From assembly GCA_049999725.1 (NCBI GenBank), contig JBNGIS010035265.1, positions 1 through 22,673 of the forward strand: a stretch of DNA of 22,673 nucleotides. The letters are read 5' to 3'. This stretch comes from Haplomitrium mnioides (Eukaryota; Marchantiophyta; Haplomitriopsida; Calobryales). The notes under the pieces are model-generated. The model was not told the origin of the DNA and searched no databases. It was given only the letters and a program-made list of their open reading frames with translations. This document shows, one piece after another, positions 1 to 8,599 of this stretch. Every line of letters starts with the position of its first letter. Position 1 is the stretch's first letter. The position numbers and the translations under genes are program-made.

Positions 1-318
1 ATATTAGTTATGAAGTTGTGGAGAGCAAAACTAACCACAACAACAATTAAATGGAAGCTGCAATAGTCTAGGAAAAACCTACACATATCACAACTGTGCA
101 CGCATAGAGTGCAGCCTGGACAATGTGGTGTCAGACACAAAGTTTCAGACTATTCAGCCTCATCATGTGTGGCAGTGACAAGCTGCTACAACTTCCTGCT
201 GGTTTCGTCAGTTCCCGACAGCAGGTCCTGATCAATCGTCGTACTGAGTTTCTGCCACTTTCCGGAAGTAACGGGAAAACTCAGTCATGATGATGCCTAG
301 CACTCCACTAAGAATCCA
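1..318 (-). repeat. R1 interspersed repeat, copy a
   Basis: This is the first of at least five copies of a ~315-bp repeat (others at 461-800, 7368-7680, 7888-8195 and 8460-8599). Read on the plus strand, copies begin near TAGTTATGAAGTTGTGGAG and full ones end near CTCCACCAAGAATC. The left end is constant while the right end varies, which is what 5' truncation of a minus-strand retroposon would give. I see no long reading frame that survives between copies. On the minus strand, TGGTGGAGTGC near the 5' end resembles a pol III A box, but there is no convincing B box. The copy may extend left of the window. Confidence 0.8.
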
Positions 319-460
319 AGCTGCCACAACTTCCTGCTGGTTTCGTCAGTTCCCGACAGCAGGTCCTGATCAATCGTCGCACTGAGTTTCTGCCACTTTC
401 CGGAAGTAACGGGAAAACTCAGTCATGATGATGCCTAGCACTCCACGGGAAAACTCAGCC
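319..460 (-). repeat. Partial R1 duplication
   Basis: Bases 319-446 repeat the right-hand part of copy a (from the CTGCCACAACTTCC segment to CACTCCAC) almost exactly. They are followed by a further short repeat of GGGAAAACTCAG at 447-458. This is a local tandem duplication inside the R1 cluster, not a separate insertion. Confidence 0.75.
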
Positions 461-800
461 ATATATATGAAGTTGTGGAGAGTAAAACTACCACAAAAAC
501 AAATAAATATATGAAGTTGTGGAGCCACAAAACCAAATAAATGGAAGCTGAAATAGTCTACATAGTCTAGGAAAACCTACATACATCACAACTGCCCACA
601 CATAGAGTGCAGCCTTCACAATGTGGTGTCAGACACAAAGTTTCAGACTATTCAGCCTCATCATGTGTAGCAATCACCAGCTACCACAACTTCCTACTGG
701 TTTCGTCAGGTCCTGATCAGTATTCATATTGAGTTTCTGCCACTTTCTGGAAGTAATAGGAAAACTCAGTCATGATGACACCTAGCACTCCAAGAATCCA
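461..800 (-). repeat. R1 interspersed repeat, copy b
   Basis: This R1 copy is more diverged than copy a. Its left end is duplicated: TATATGAAGTTGTGGAG occurs at about 464-480 and again at about 508-524. It keeps the segment shared by all copies (AGTGCAGCCTTCACAATGTG, then TCAGACACAAAGTTTCAGAC) and ends at CACTCCAAGAATCC. Copies a and b are close together, as copies c and d are in the copia LTR. Confidence 0.75.
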
Positions 801-1440
801 ACAAAGAGACAGGTGGGGGAGTTTCCAGAAAAAAAAATTAAAAAAACAGAAAACCATGAATTTGCTATGTTGCAAAATGGCTATGCTGGAAGTAGGACAA
901 AGAGGACGATCTCACTCACTTTTTTTCTGGCTATGCCCTACAATCAGACATACATGGCAATGGGCCAGAGGTTAAATCAGCAGCTTGTTTTTCATTATTG
1001 GAAAATGGCCAATTGATCTTTCAATCACATCTTAAGAATCCCGCATGGAAGGCAATGGCATTGCAAAACATACTAGCATTCAATCTCGAAACTATTGTGA
1101 CAGCAATGTCTTTTGGGTGATTAGGTAATGCACGTTTTGGCATCAATACAGGAGATCTGGTCAACCCTTAGAGGCATTGTGCTCTCCAATATATTGCTCA
1201 CATTGTGCTCTCCAATATTTTGGACGACTGTCCTGGACACCTAAAGCCAGAATCTGGCTGACATTGACTGAGCGAGTTAGGAAAGCTTGGCATGACACTC
1301 TGCTATCTGGGAGGGGGTTCAGGATATTGGGGGGTTTCAGAAACCTAACTGACAGCTGCGGTGAGATCGATAGTACTAAGCTGCCTCAAAATTTCTCTCT
1401 CTCCCTCCCGTCTTCATGGCCTCTGGGCCAGCGGGTTCAA
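801..1440 (+). other. Unassigned spacer, possible decayed LINE coding sequence
   Basis: No intact gene is visible. Short plus-strand stretches (around 1155-1290) translate to pieces such as TLRGIVLSNIL and ARIWLTLTERVRKAWHD. These vaguely recall the tryptophan-rich region downstream of plant LINE reverse transcriptases, but stops and frame changes are frequent and I would not assign it on this basis. GTGCTCTCCAATAT occurs twice (near 1179 and 1206). Confidence 0.3.
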
Positions 1441-1974
1441 GAATAGAATAGAATAGAATAGAATTTGATTTAAAGTCCAGAACCAGCCCTAGGGCCACAA
1501 GGACTAAGAGTACAATACCCACAAGAGTGCGGAAGGGTGGTGTGATGAAACAGAGCAGTAAGCTATAAATGTCTGAATAGAATGGAATTCGATTAAAGTT
1601 CAGAACCAGCCGTAGGACCACAAGGACTGAGAGAACAATGCGCACAAGAGTGTGGAAGGGTGCCCAAAAAACAAGCAGTAAGCTAAAAATAAGTTGAGCA
1701 GGGACAAACCTGCTTGTGAGTCATATTCTCACTAATCTCTGTCTAAGTTGCCTTTTTTTGTGATCTACGCAGCATGAGTTCCTGAAAGAAGAGTGCCAGC
1801 CATCATTGATCATGGCATTTGAGTAAAAACAAGTTAAGCAGGGAGAAACCCGCTTGTGAGTCATATGCTCACTCTGTTGTCACTAATCTCTAATTTTGAA
1901 GTTGTCTTTTTTTGAGAACAAAGCAACATGAGTTCCCGAAAGAAGAGTGCCAGCCACCGTTGATCATGGTATTT
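1441..1974 (-). pseudogene. LINE 3' end: ORF2 C-terminus and 3' UTR (copy A, distal part)
   Basis: On the minus strand this encodes the last residues of a LINE ORF2 (KYHDQRWLALFFREL, near 1975-1935), followed by a 3' UTR that ends in a short TATTC tandem (GAATAGAATAGAATA on plus, at about 1441-1461). The same C-terminal peptide and tail occur at 4455-4740 and 11,870-12,200, so this is a family terminus. The end has been duplicated locally. The tail plus UTR appears twice (1441-1573 and 1575-1690), and the AAGTTGAGCAGGGACAAACC to CATTTGAG segment also appears twice (about 1690-1822 and 1826-1976). The coding part continues, after an inserted retroposon, at 3112-3300. Confidence 0.8.
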
Positions 1975-1990
1975 GAGAAGCTGCTGGACT
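1975..1990. repeat. Target-site duplication, left copy (16 bp)
   Basis: GAGAAGCTGCTGGACT is identical to 3112-3127. The two copies exactly bracket the retroposon at 1991-3111 and both belong to the interrupted LINE sequence. Confidence 0.95.
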
Positions 1991-2821
1991 GGCATACTGC
2001 TGAAGCTGCTGGCATACCTCTCAGATGCTACATCTGCAGGAGCACGGGTCACCTGGTCGGCGAATGTCCTCGAGGGAATGCCCCTGGTTTTGCCCAGCAA
2101 AAGTGGGGGGAGGCCCTCAGGCAGGCCAATAAGATAACTTCACTGAGTCCTCGCACTTCTCCATTGACGACACAAAAGGTGGAGGATCAAGGAAGGCACT
2201 CGTCAGCACACAGGTTGGAAGGCAGAAATCAGGGTGAAGCAAGTTCACCCACAGAGAATTGTTGTGAGGATCTAGGCCAAGAAGACTGTGAAACCAACAC
2301 CTGTCCAGGGAGGAGGGACTCAGTCAACCCTACACCAGCACAGGGAGAGAGGGGGGGCAGTAGTGTGGAGGGTGTCATCAGCGGATTTACAAGTTGAGTG
2401 TATGGACGCTCAAGTGACCAGCTCAGATGCTCCTCTGGTTGTAAATGAGAGGGTCCAAGCTGAAGCAACCGAAGCCACGACAGAACCCCAAGTGTTAACA
2501 GCAGAGGAGGCTGCTACTGATCAGGGTGAGAACAAGTGGGAAAAGGTCACAAAGAGGTATACTCGGCGTGACAAAATGAAATCAGTGGTGGTAGATCAGG
2601 CTACAGGCAGCAAGCCACAAGGCTCAACAAGATCAGGGAAAGCTGTTAGTCTGACCACAGTGTGCGGGACGAGATCCTCAAAACCCTTGTCTTCAAAACA
2701 TGACATCCGGGCAAGGGAAATTCTGGAGGAAGGTCCCACTCTCTTGGAAATGTCTTCCGAGGATGATTCACTGCATCATAGTGTTATTCCCTCTAGGCTA
2801 TCCATGGAACCAGAGATTTGA
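1991..2821 (+). pseudogene. Zinc-knuckle (CCHC) LINE ORF1/gag-like protein, 5'-truncated and frameshifted
   Basis: The frame enters from the 5' end of the retroposon with no start codon of its own. It encodes one CCHC knuckle, CYICRSTGHLVGEC (C-x2-C-x4-H-x4-C, about 2026-2067), then a polar Gln/Glu/Ser/Thr-rich region. The first frame stops at 2397. The second frame is open across the same stretch and runs to the TGA ending at 2821, and includes NKWEKVTKRYTRRDKM. A run of seven G (2351-2357) lies in the overlap and is the likely frameshift point. Nucleic-acid-binding ORF1 proteins of plant LINEs have this knuckle followed by a basic tail. A retrotransposon Gag or a host CCHC gene is possible. 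It is non-functional as it stands. Confidence 0.6.
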
Positions 2822-3071
2822 TGATGCAGCAGGCTATTAATTAGAGGGATTAGGGAGTCTGAAGTTTCCATTGGTTGTAGATGTTGATAATATTTTGGAT
2901 AGACAGCCTAGGGCTAGTGATCTACCTTAGGAGGACCTGTGACAGATTTTATTAGCTTGTAGCTGTTGCTGGACACCTTTGTGTCCCGACTTGGCTACTT
3001 TTGAGGGAGTGGTTTACTTTTGTCCTGACTTTGAAGCTTTGCTGCCTCAGCGGTTGTATTTGATGTGTGGA

Positions 3072-3077
3072 AATAAA
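3072..3077 (+). terminator. Polyadenylation signal AATAAA of the retroposon
   Basis: AATAAA lies 16 bases before the 18-A tail, the spacing expected for cleavage of the source transcript. In the diverged second copy the equivalent hexamer reads AACAAA (near 10,153). Confidence 0.8.
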
Positions 3078-3111
3078 GTTTTTACTTCCTGTCAAAAAAA
3101 AAAAAAAAAAA

Positions 3112-3127
3112 GAGAAGCTGCTGGACT
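3112..3127. repeat. Target-site duplication, right copy (16 bp)
   Basis: Identical to 1975-1990. It follows directly after the A tail of the retroposon and is itself part of the LINE coding sequence on the minus strand. Confidence 0.95.
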
Positions 3128-3300
3128 GTCCCATTCTGCTCCACGAAAGCCCATGGTACCTGACCCTTATCTCATAGTACCTGGGGCAGCAAAAGATGAT
3201 GTGGTGCTCATTTTCTGTGACTTGAAGGGTGCAAGAGAGACCCCATTTTGAATGAGAGGTCTTACATACAGTCTCTGGGGATCCTACAGAGCTCATGCTA
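3112..3300 (-). pseudogene. LINE reverse transcriptase C-terminal zinc-binding region (copy A, proximal part)
   Basis: The minus strand encodes a peptide with ENEHHIIFCCPRYYEI, matching EDEHHVIFTCPQYYEI in LINE copy D (11,770-11,812). This is the cysteine/histidine segment found downstream of the reverse transcriptase in many LINEs, which binds RNA near the target. The first cysteine of the CxxC pair is replaced by glycine here. A frame change between YYEI and KYHDQRW shows the copy was already broken apart from the retroposon insertion. Upstream reverse-transcriptase domains are absent, so the copy is 5'-truncated near 3300. Confidence 0.75.
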
Positions 3301-3317
3301 CTTGTAGGTCAAAAGCA

Positions 3318-3385
3318 GAATAGAAAAGAATTCGATTATAAAGTTCAGAACCAACCCTAGGACTACAAGGACTACAAGTTCAAAA
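3318..3385 (-). repeat. LINE 3'-UTR fragment (copy B)
   Basis: This short piece has the LINE terminus (AGAATAGAAAAGAATTCGAT, then AAGTTCAGAACCAACCCTAG), as at 1575-1640. It is a heavily 5'-truncated copy sitting upstream of copy A in the same orientation. I found no clear target duplication. Confidence 0.7.
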
Positions 3386-3472
3386 TGCACAGCAGAGAGA
3401 AGCCGATAATCAAACATTGTGGGCATGTCTCTTCTCCTCAAGCTGACCTCAAGGTGCAGTTCGCGATGAACT
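3386..3472. other. Short unassigned spacer
   Basis: No recognisable feature lies between the LINE tail fragment and the TTCTG target duplication (3473-3477) of the copia element. Confidence 0.5.
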
Positions 3473-3477
3473 TTCTG

Positions 3478-4123
3478 TGATGGAAAGTAAGAATGCTTTT
3501 CTACGTTAAGAGTTGAAGGCGCTGGCGCTCAGAGAAAGAAGCACGAAATCGTGTTTACAGATGGAGACCCGAAATCATGATATGCAACAGAAGGGTTGCC
3601 TCCACCTGAAGTCGCGATACGCAAAATCATATTTGCAGCACAATATGACGTTGGTACCCAAATCATGTTTACCAGAATAAGCAGGAAAAGAAGGTCGTAG
3701 GATGACTGCATGATGCTGCGATATGCTCCTGATATGGACACAGCTGGGAAACACAAACACAGGCCATGTTCATTTTGCTGAGGATAAACCCAAATATAGG
3801 AGCACGTGTTTATATACACAAATTGATAGAATACATTTGGGCACCCCTGTTATAACGGACGCATGTTATTCCCCAACAGGCTGAAGAAGAGTGTCGCTTG
3901 GCTGCAGCGATATGGACGTGATGCGCATTCAACATGCGTCTTATTCACTAACTCCTGTATTTGTGCATGTCAGGTGACATGCATTGTAGTTTGTTAAGGG
4001 TCTTTTAATAGAGCTAGTTTAGCCCCCTTAACAACTCACAATAGCTAACTAACAAGCTAACCAACATAGCTAACAAATGTTAGTTATGACTAATCTACAG
4101 CAGCAAGAGATATGTATCCCACA
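3478..4123 (-). repeat. 3' LTR of the copia element (646 bp)
   Basis: On the minus strand it runs from TGTGGGATACATATC to CTTTCCATCA, directly after the polypurine tract. It contains a TATA box (minus TATATAAACACG, about 3805-3816), and TTGTTAAGGGGGCTAAACTA near the 5' end. It matches the 5' LTR (7273-8660) outside the insertions, and its two ends match the solo LTR at 10,242-10,907, which supports the boundaries. A minus-strand frame at 3529-3819 falls entirely inside the LTR and is not a gene. Confidence 0.85.
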
Positions 4124-4133
4124 TCCCCACTCA

Positions 4134-5060
4134 TCACTTGTTGCTGTGCATTCCCATTATGTTGATCAGCTTGAAGTGCTTCTGTTTGGGCAATGCTTCG
4201 TGAGAACATCAGCTGCCGTCTCAACTGTCACACACAATACATGTGTGTTGCTTCAATCCAATCAAGCAACCTGCAAATCCACGCAGGATCTTTTCAAGCA
4301 TGTAAAAATGCCATATACACTTCAGTCGAAACCAAGGGTAGTGGTCCTATGCATTTTATTTCTCCAGGAGATTGCCTCCATCTCCCACAGTAAACATATG
4401 TCCAGAATTGGATCCCTGTTGTTCCTTTGTGTTGAACACTCTTCCCCCTATCTTCAACTCAAATATCATGATCAACGCTGGCTGGCACTCTTCTTTCCGG
4501 AACTCATGCTGCTTAGAACTCAGAAATAGGCAGATTAGACATAGAGACTAGAGGCGCGAGAGTGAGTATTTGACTCACAAGCGGGTTTGTCCCCGCTCAA
4601 CTGTTTTCAGTTAAACTTTCTTTTTAGCTTACTACTTCTGTTTTTGCACCCCTCCACACTATTGTGCGCATTGTACTCTCAGTCCTTATGGCCCTAGGGC
4701 TGGCTCTGGACTTTAATCGAATTCTATTCTATTCTATTCTGTTGCTTAGAAAGCTTGATCTCTTTATCACTGAGCAGGTGAAGATCCCATGTACCCTTCA
4801 AGTGCCTTTTGACAGTTTGCAATCAGCACCAGTCCAGGCTTTGCAACTTCCTTTGCTGATTGCGCTCCTTGCATCCCTGTCGCCAATCACCTGTGTCCCA
4901 AATCTGTGGCGTATCCCTCCAAGGTCCACATCTCAAATGGGTTACTCAGACCACGTTTCATGCTGCGCAGCAAATTCAGATACCACTGAATAACAGCAAG
5001 TTGTTTGCAGTGATTGTGATGATAGACCCCTTTACCTCTGAGCAGTGCACGCTGTGATTG
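4134..5060 (-). pseudogene. Copia RNase H region, interrupted by a LINE fragment
   Basis: The minus strand gives a broken RNase H domain. VEGYAT-like (LEGYATDLGHR) and GIQFWTYVYCG segments fit the usual YADADWAG and TSGYVF positions. LPLVSTEVYM fits the ALSTTEAEY position, and ADVLTK followed by LPKQKHFKLI is the usual copia C-terminus. One base is missing between ADVLTK and LPKQ. The frame ends at TGA (4136-4134), ten bases before the LTR. A LINE tail at 4455-4745 splits the domain in two. In an active element this domain removes the RNA strand during reverse transcription. Here it cannot. Confidence 0.7.
4455..4745 (+). pseudogene. LINE 3' end inserted in the copia RNase H (copy C)
   Basis: The plus strand encodes the LINE ORF2 terminus (KYHDQRWLALFFPEL) and a stop. 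A 3' UTR follows and ends in repeated TATTC (about 4723-4741), the same terminus as copies A and D. Copia sequence resumes on both sides, so this is a strongly 5'-truncated insertion. I could not find a clear target duplication, so the exact left edge (4440-4455) is uncertain. Confidence 0.8.
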
Positions 5061-5890
5061 GATGTTCTTCTAGAACATCCATCACATTGCAAGTACTGGT
5101 CTATCTCCTCTAACTATACTCTTGAGGGCGGCTCCAGTCCATATAGAGACTTCCAAAGGAAACACACACCCTGTGTTCCTTTTCAGGTGCCTTCCACCCT
5201 GCAGGTTGCACCATACAGATCTCTTCCTTGAGATCTTCATTCAAAAACCCTGACTTCACATCCATCTGATGAGTTTCTTCTCTGTCCATTAGCTACTGCA
5301 ATGATCAGTTAGCAACAGATTGAATGTTTCCTGAAAATTTGATCCTATCATTCTGCAGATATCCCTAGGCTGCCAGGCATGCTTCGTACTTGGTGACTGC
5401 AGCTCCACGCTTGGTCTCCCAAACACCCATTTGCACCCAATGGCTTTCCTGCCTTCTGTTTAATCTCTCCTCTAACCATGCTCTTGAGGACAGCTCCGGT
5501 CCATATAGAGACTTCCAAAGGAAACACACACCTTGTGTTCCATTTCAGGTGCCCTCAACCCTGCAGGTTGCACCATACAGATCTCTTCCTTGAGATCTTC
5601 ATTCAGAAAACCTGACTTCACATCCATCTGATGAGTTTCTTCTCTGTCCATCAGCCACTGCAATGATCAATTAGCAGCAAATTGAATGTTTCCTTAAAAT
5701 TCGATACTATCACTCTGCAGATATCCCTAGGCTGCCAGCGTGCTTCGTACTTGGTGACTGCAGCTCCACGCTTGAGCTCCCCGACAACCATTTGCACCCA
5801 ATGGCCTTCCTGCCTTCTGGTAAATCTCATAGAATCCCAGTCCCAATCTGTACCAAGGATTGGTACTCCTATTTTGTAGCCTGTTCCCAC
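5061..5890 (-). pseudogene. Copia reverse transcriptase region, partly duplicated
   Basis: On the minus strand, HQMDVKSGFLNEDLKEEICM (near 5620-5560) matches the strongly conserved copia motif in which the aspartate of MDVK lies in the polymerase active site. Upstream, KRGAAVTKYEARWQP matches the usual LKR..G...KYKARLVAKG stretch. Both are embedded in stops and frameshifts. The MDVK segment is present twice because bases 5102-5462 are repeated at 5463-5822. Short proteins from this stretch should not be annotated as genes. Confidence 0.8.
5102..5822 (-). repeat. Two-copy tandem duplication, about 361 bp per unit
   Basis: Unit 1 begins ATCTCCTCTAACTATACTC at about 5102 and unit 2 begins ATCTCTCCTCTAACCATGCTC at about 5461. 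Both run through CCATATAGAGACTTCCAAAG and CACCCAATGG(C/T)CTTCCTGCC. The copies differ by scattered substitutions, so the duplication is old. It lies wholly within the dead reverse transcriptase. Confidence 0.88.
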
Positions 5891-6289
5891 TGTTTAGCAT
5901 CATCCCATGTCATTGCATGCGTTAGGCTGGTTCATTCTTGCTCAAGAACAACTTTTGCCTCACTTTCCTTTCTTCCAAGCCTCACAATCGGTCTTTTTTT
6001 TGCTTGTAGCTGGGCTACACAGTCATAGGCCTTTACTCCTTTCCTGTACCCAAGGAAAAAATACACTTTACTCTCTTAGGCTGTCCATCGCAGGAACCAA
6101 GACATGTGTTGCAGCCAAAACTTGAAGATGCTTCATTGAAAGTTGAATACCTAAGCCTGCCAGGTGTCAACCCTCCAACTACATTTGTGAGGCTGATTTT
6201 CTTCAGCCGTAGCTACTACCACTGCCCAGAACTTATCCTTCAGGCCAGCATATGTAACATGCTTTCAGCCTGAATTATCCTGTTCAACC

Positions 6290-6720
6290 ATACTACCACA
6301 TCATCCTGGTGTGGAGAATCCTGAGCAATCATCTATGCTCTTATGCCTCTCTTCACAAGAAAATACTGGAACTGCTGCCTTCACTCCTAAAATCTTGACT
6401 CTATTGTCTACTTCATTTTCATCCCAGCAAGACATTCTGAAAAAAATTGAAACATCTCATTCTTGCTGTGCATGAAGTAGACAAAGGAAATCTTTGATTT
6501 ATCATCCGTGAGTGCTACAAAAATATCTGTAGCCAGACATTGAAGGTGTCTTCATAGGTCCACATATGTCACTGTAGACTTATTCCAACAAACTGGATAC
6601 CCTCCATCCAGTGGTTCCCTTCTTGACTGCAGATTGTGTGACTTTCCTTACACACATCCTTCACACAATTCAAGTGAGGTAGATTTCTCCAAAGCGTCTT
6701 TCCATGACACCAACACCACC
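6290..6720 (-). pseudogene. Copia integrase region
   Basis: Minus-strand pieces in several frames fit a copia integrase. LELCEGCV.GKSH matches the C..C half of its zinc-binding head together with the following GK. DDKSKISFVYFMHSKNEMF matches FIDDKSR..WVYFMK.KSEVF, which follows the first catalytic aspartate. The catalytic region itself is too decayed to read with confidence. It lies between gag and reverse transcriptase, as expected for copia. Confidence 0.6.
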
Positions 6721-7029
6721 TACCTTGCCAATCTTATCCAGGACTTTACAGCTATGTGGGTCAGTGTTGACCACCAAGCAAGTCCTGGTAAATGCACTCA
6801 CTGACACAAGTTCTTTTGTGATCTCATAGGACTCCTAGGATGTGGAGGCACTCCTGCCTCCAACTCCTTTAATACTGAGATACACAGTTCTGTTGCAATT
6901 GGATGTACACCAGAGCTGTTCTTGATTTCTGATAACTCTGGGATCATTTCTGATGACATTTGTTAATCATACCTTCCTTGATGTCTTCTGACTAGATGCA
7001 ACAGGTATCATGCATCCTGGTCGTCCATA

Positions 7030-7272
7030 GATTCAAGGCAGGTTTAATAATCCTCATCTTCAGATGACTCCTGTTCAACAACTTCCACACTGGAGATTGC
7101 CTTTGATTTCTCTTTCTTTGGCACTTCTCTTTTCTTGCCATCAGCCAGTTTTTTCTTGCAGGAATTGGATGAATGTCCAACTTTCTCGCAATATTGACAT
7201 GCAAGTGTCTCTGCCAGTATCTTTCCCTTCTTGTCTCTCTTGGCAATAAAAGCATTATCCAGAATCTTCTCA
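7030..7272 (-). pseudogene. Copia gag fragment with CCHC zinc knuckle
   Basis: The minus strand encodes CQYCEKVGHSSNSC, a C-x2-C-x4-H-x4-C knuckle (about 7158-7199), followed by a Lys/Glu-rich tail ending SSEDEDY. The knuckle packages element RNA in active copies. The open frame begins at an ATG at 7319, but that codon and the next ~15 residues come from LTR sequence. A deletion has fused the LTR (up to 7273) to gag just before IEKILDN. The true gag N-terminus, the primer-binding site and U5 are missing. Confidence 0.75.
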
Positions 7273-7367
7273 ATATGCTCCCGATATGGACACAGCTGGG
7301 AAACACAAACACAGGCCATGCTCGTTTTGCTGAGGATAAACCCGAATATGGGTCCTCGTGTTTATAT

Positions 7368-7680
7368 TAGGTATGAAGTTGTGGAGAGCAAAACTAACCA
7401 CAACAACAATTAAATGGAAGCTGCAATAATCTAGGAAAAACCTATACATATCACAACTGTGCACAAATAGAGTGCAGCCTTCACAATGTCGTGTCAGACA
7501 CAAATTTTCAGACTATTTAGCCTTATCATGTGTAGCAGTGACAAGCTGCCACAACTTCCTGCTGGTTTCGTCAGTTCCCGACAGCAGGTCCTGATCAATT
7601 GTCGCACTGAGTTTCTACCACTTTCTGGAAGTAACGGGAAAACTCAGTCATGATGATGCCTAGCACTCCACCAAGAATCC
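7368..7680 (-). repeat. R1 interspersed repeat, copy c
   Basis: This is a near full-length R1 from TAGGTATGAAGTTGTGGAG to CACCAAGAATCC. Together with the 207-bp spacer and copy d it forms one 828-bp insertion bracketed by the 11-bp repeat CGTGTTTATAT (7357-7367 and 8196-8206). Confidence 0.85.
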
Positions 7681-7887
7681 AACTAATCAAAATCTGTCAA
7701 CTCTCAAGCATCAGCTTGCGACATCATTCATTTTAGTTTGATCTTGTGAAGCAAACATCCAAGAGCATAACTCCCAGAGAGGTCTGCTGAAAGGTAAGTG
7801 ATTGGGGCCCTCTGCACCCTGAACATAGCACATGAAGCACATTGCTGGTGACTACTTGGATGCAGAACACCCGCTAATGTCACTGAA
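7681..7887. other. Spacer between R1 copies c and d
   Basis: These 207 bases are found once in the window, between two direct R1 copies. No reading frame or known motif stands out. The spacer shares the insertion boundaries of c and d, so it arrived with them or marks two successive R1 insertions. Confidence 0.6.
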
Positions 7888-8195
7888 TATATTAGTTATG
7901 AAGCTGTGGAGAGCAAAACTAACCACAACAAGAATTAAATGGAAGCTGCAATAGTCCAGGAAAAACCTACACATATCACAACTGTGCACACATAGAGTGC
8001 AGACTTCACAATGTGGTGTCAGACACAAAGTTTCAGACAATTCAGCCTCGTCATGTGTAGCAGTGACAAGCTGCCACAACGTCCTGCTGGTTTCGTCAGT
8101 TCCCGACAGCAGGTCCTGATCAATCGTCGTTCTGCCACTTTCTGGAAGTAACGGGAAAACTCAGTCATGATGATGCCTAGCACTCCACCAAGAAT
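7888..8195 (-). repeat. R1 interspersed repeat, copy d
   Basis: R1 copy from ATATTAGTTATGAAGCTGTGG to CACCAAGAATC, with a short internal deletion after AATCGTCG. It abuts the right copy of the 11-bp target duplication. Confidence 0.85.
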
Positions 8196-8459
8196 CGTGT
8201 TTATATATGCAAATTGATAGAATACATTTGGGCACCCCTGTTACAACAGGCACACGGTATTCACAAATGAGCCAAAAAAGAGTGTCGCTTGGCTCCAGCG
8301 ACTATGGACGAGATGCGCGTTCTGCATGCATTTTATTCACTAATGGCCGTATTTGTGCATGTCAGGCAGCATGTATCTTACTTTGTTAAGGGCCTTCTAA
8401 TAGCACTAGTTTAGCCCCCTTAACAACTCACAATAGCTAACTAACAAGCAAGTCATTAT

Positions 8460-8599
8460 TAGTTATGAAGTCGTGGAGAGCAAAACTAACCACAACAACA
8501 CTTAAATGGAAGCTGCAATAGTCTAGGAAAAACCTACACATATCACAACTGTGCACGCATAGAGTGCAGCCTTGACTCTGTGGTGTCAGACACAAAGTT
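8460..8599 (-). repeat. R1 interspersed repeat, truncated copy e
   Basis: Only the left 140 bp of R1 are present, from TAGTTATGAAG to GACACAAAGTTT. TCATTAT flanks both ends (8453-8459 and 8600-8606), a probable 7-bp target duplication within the copia 5' LTR. If R1 is a minus-strand retroposon, this is a typical 5' truncation. Confidence 0.75.

Larger units (their letters stand above)
1991..3111 (+). mobile_element. Poly(A)-tailed retroposon inserted in LINE copy A
   Basis: This 1,121-bp insertion has every mark of target-primed reverse transcription: an 18-base A tail at 3094-3111, AATAAA 16 bases before the tail, no terminal repeats, and a perfect 16-bp target duplication at 1975-1990 and 3112-3127. 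Removing the insertion and one duplication copy makes the surrounding LINE sequence contiguous again. It carries a zinc-knuckle ORF1-like gene (see 1991-2821) and a short 3' UTR, with no reverse transcriptase. It therefore must have been mobilised in trans, either as a prematurely polyadenylated LINE ORF1 transcript or as a retrocopied gene. Confidence 0.92.

Noticed and set aside
1912-1990. ATG at 1912 as the start of the zinc-knuckle protein
   Set aside because: Bases 1912-1990 are antisense LINE sequence plus the target duplication, outside the retroposon. The open frame there is accidental.
3529-3819. Minus-strand 96-codon open frame with hydrophobic stretches
   Set aside because: It lies wholly within the copia 3' LTR, and the corresponding frame in the other LTR is not preserved.
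7368-8195. R1-spacer-R1 as a miniature LTR element (TRIM)
   Set aside because: The ends are not TG...CA, the target duplication is 11 bp and not 5 bp, and a single truncated R1 occurs on its own at 8460-8599.
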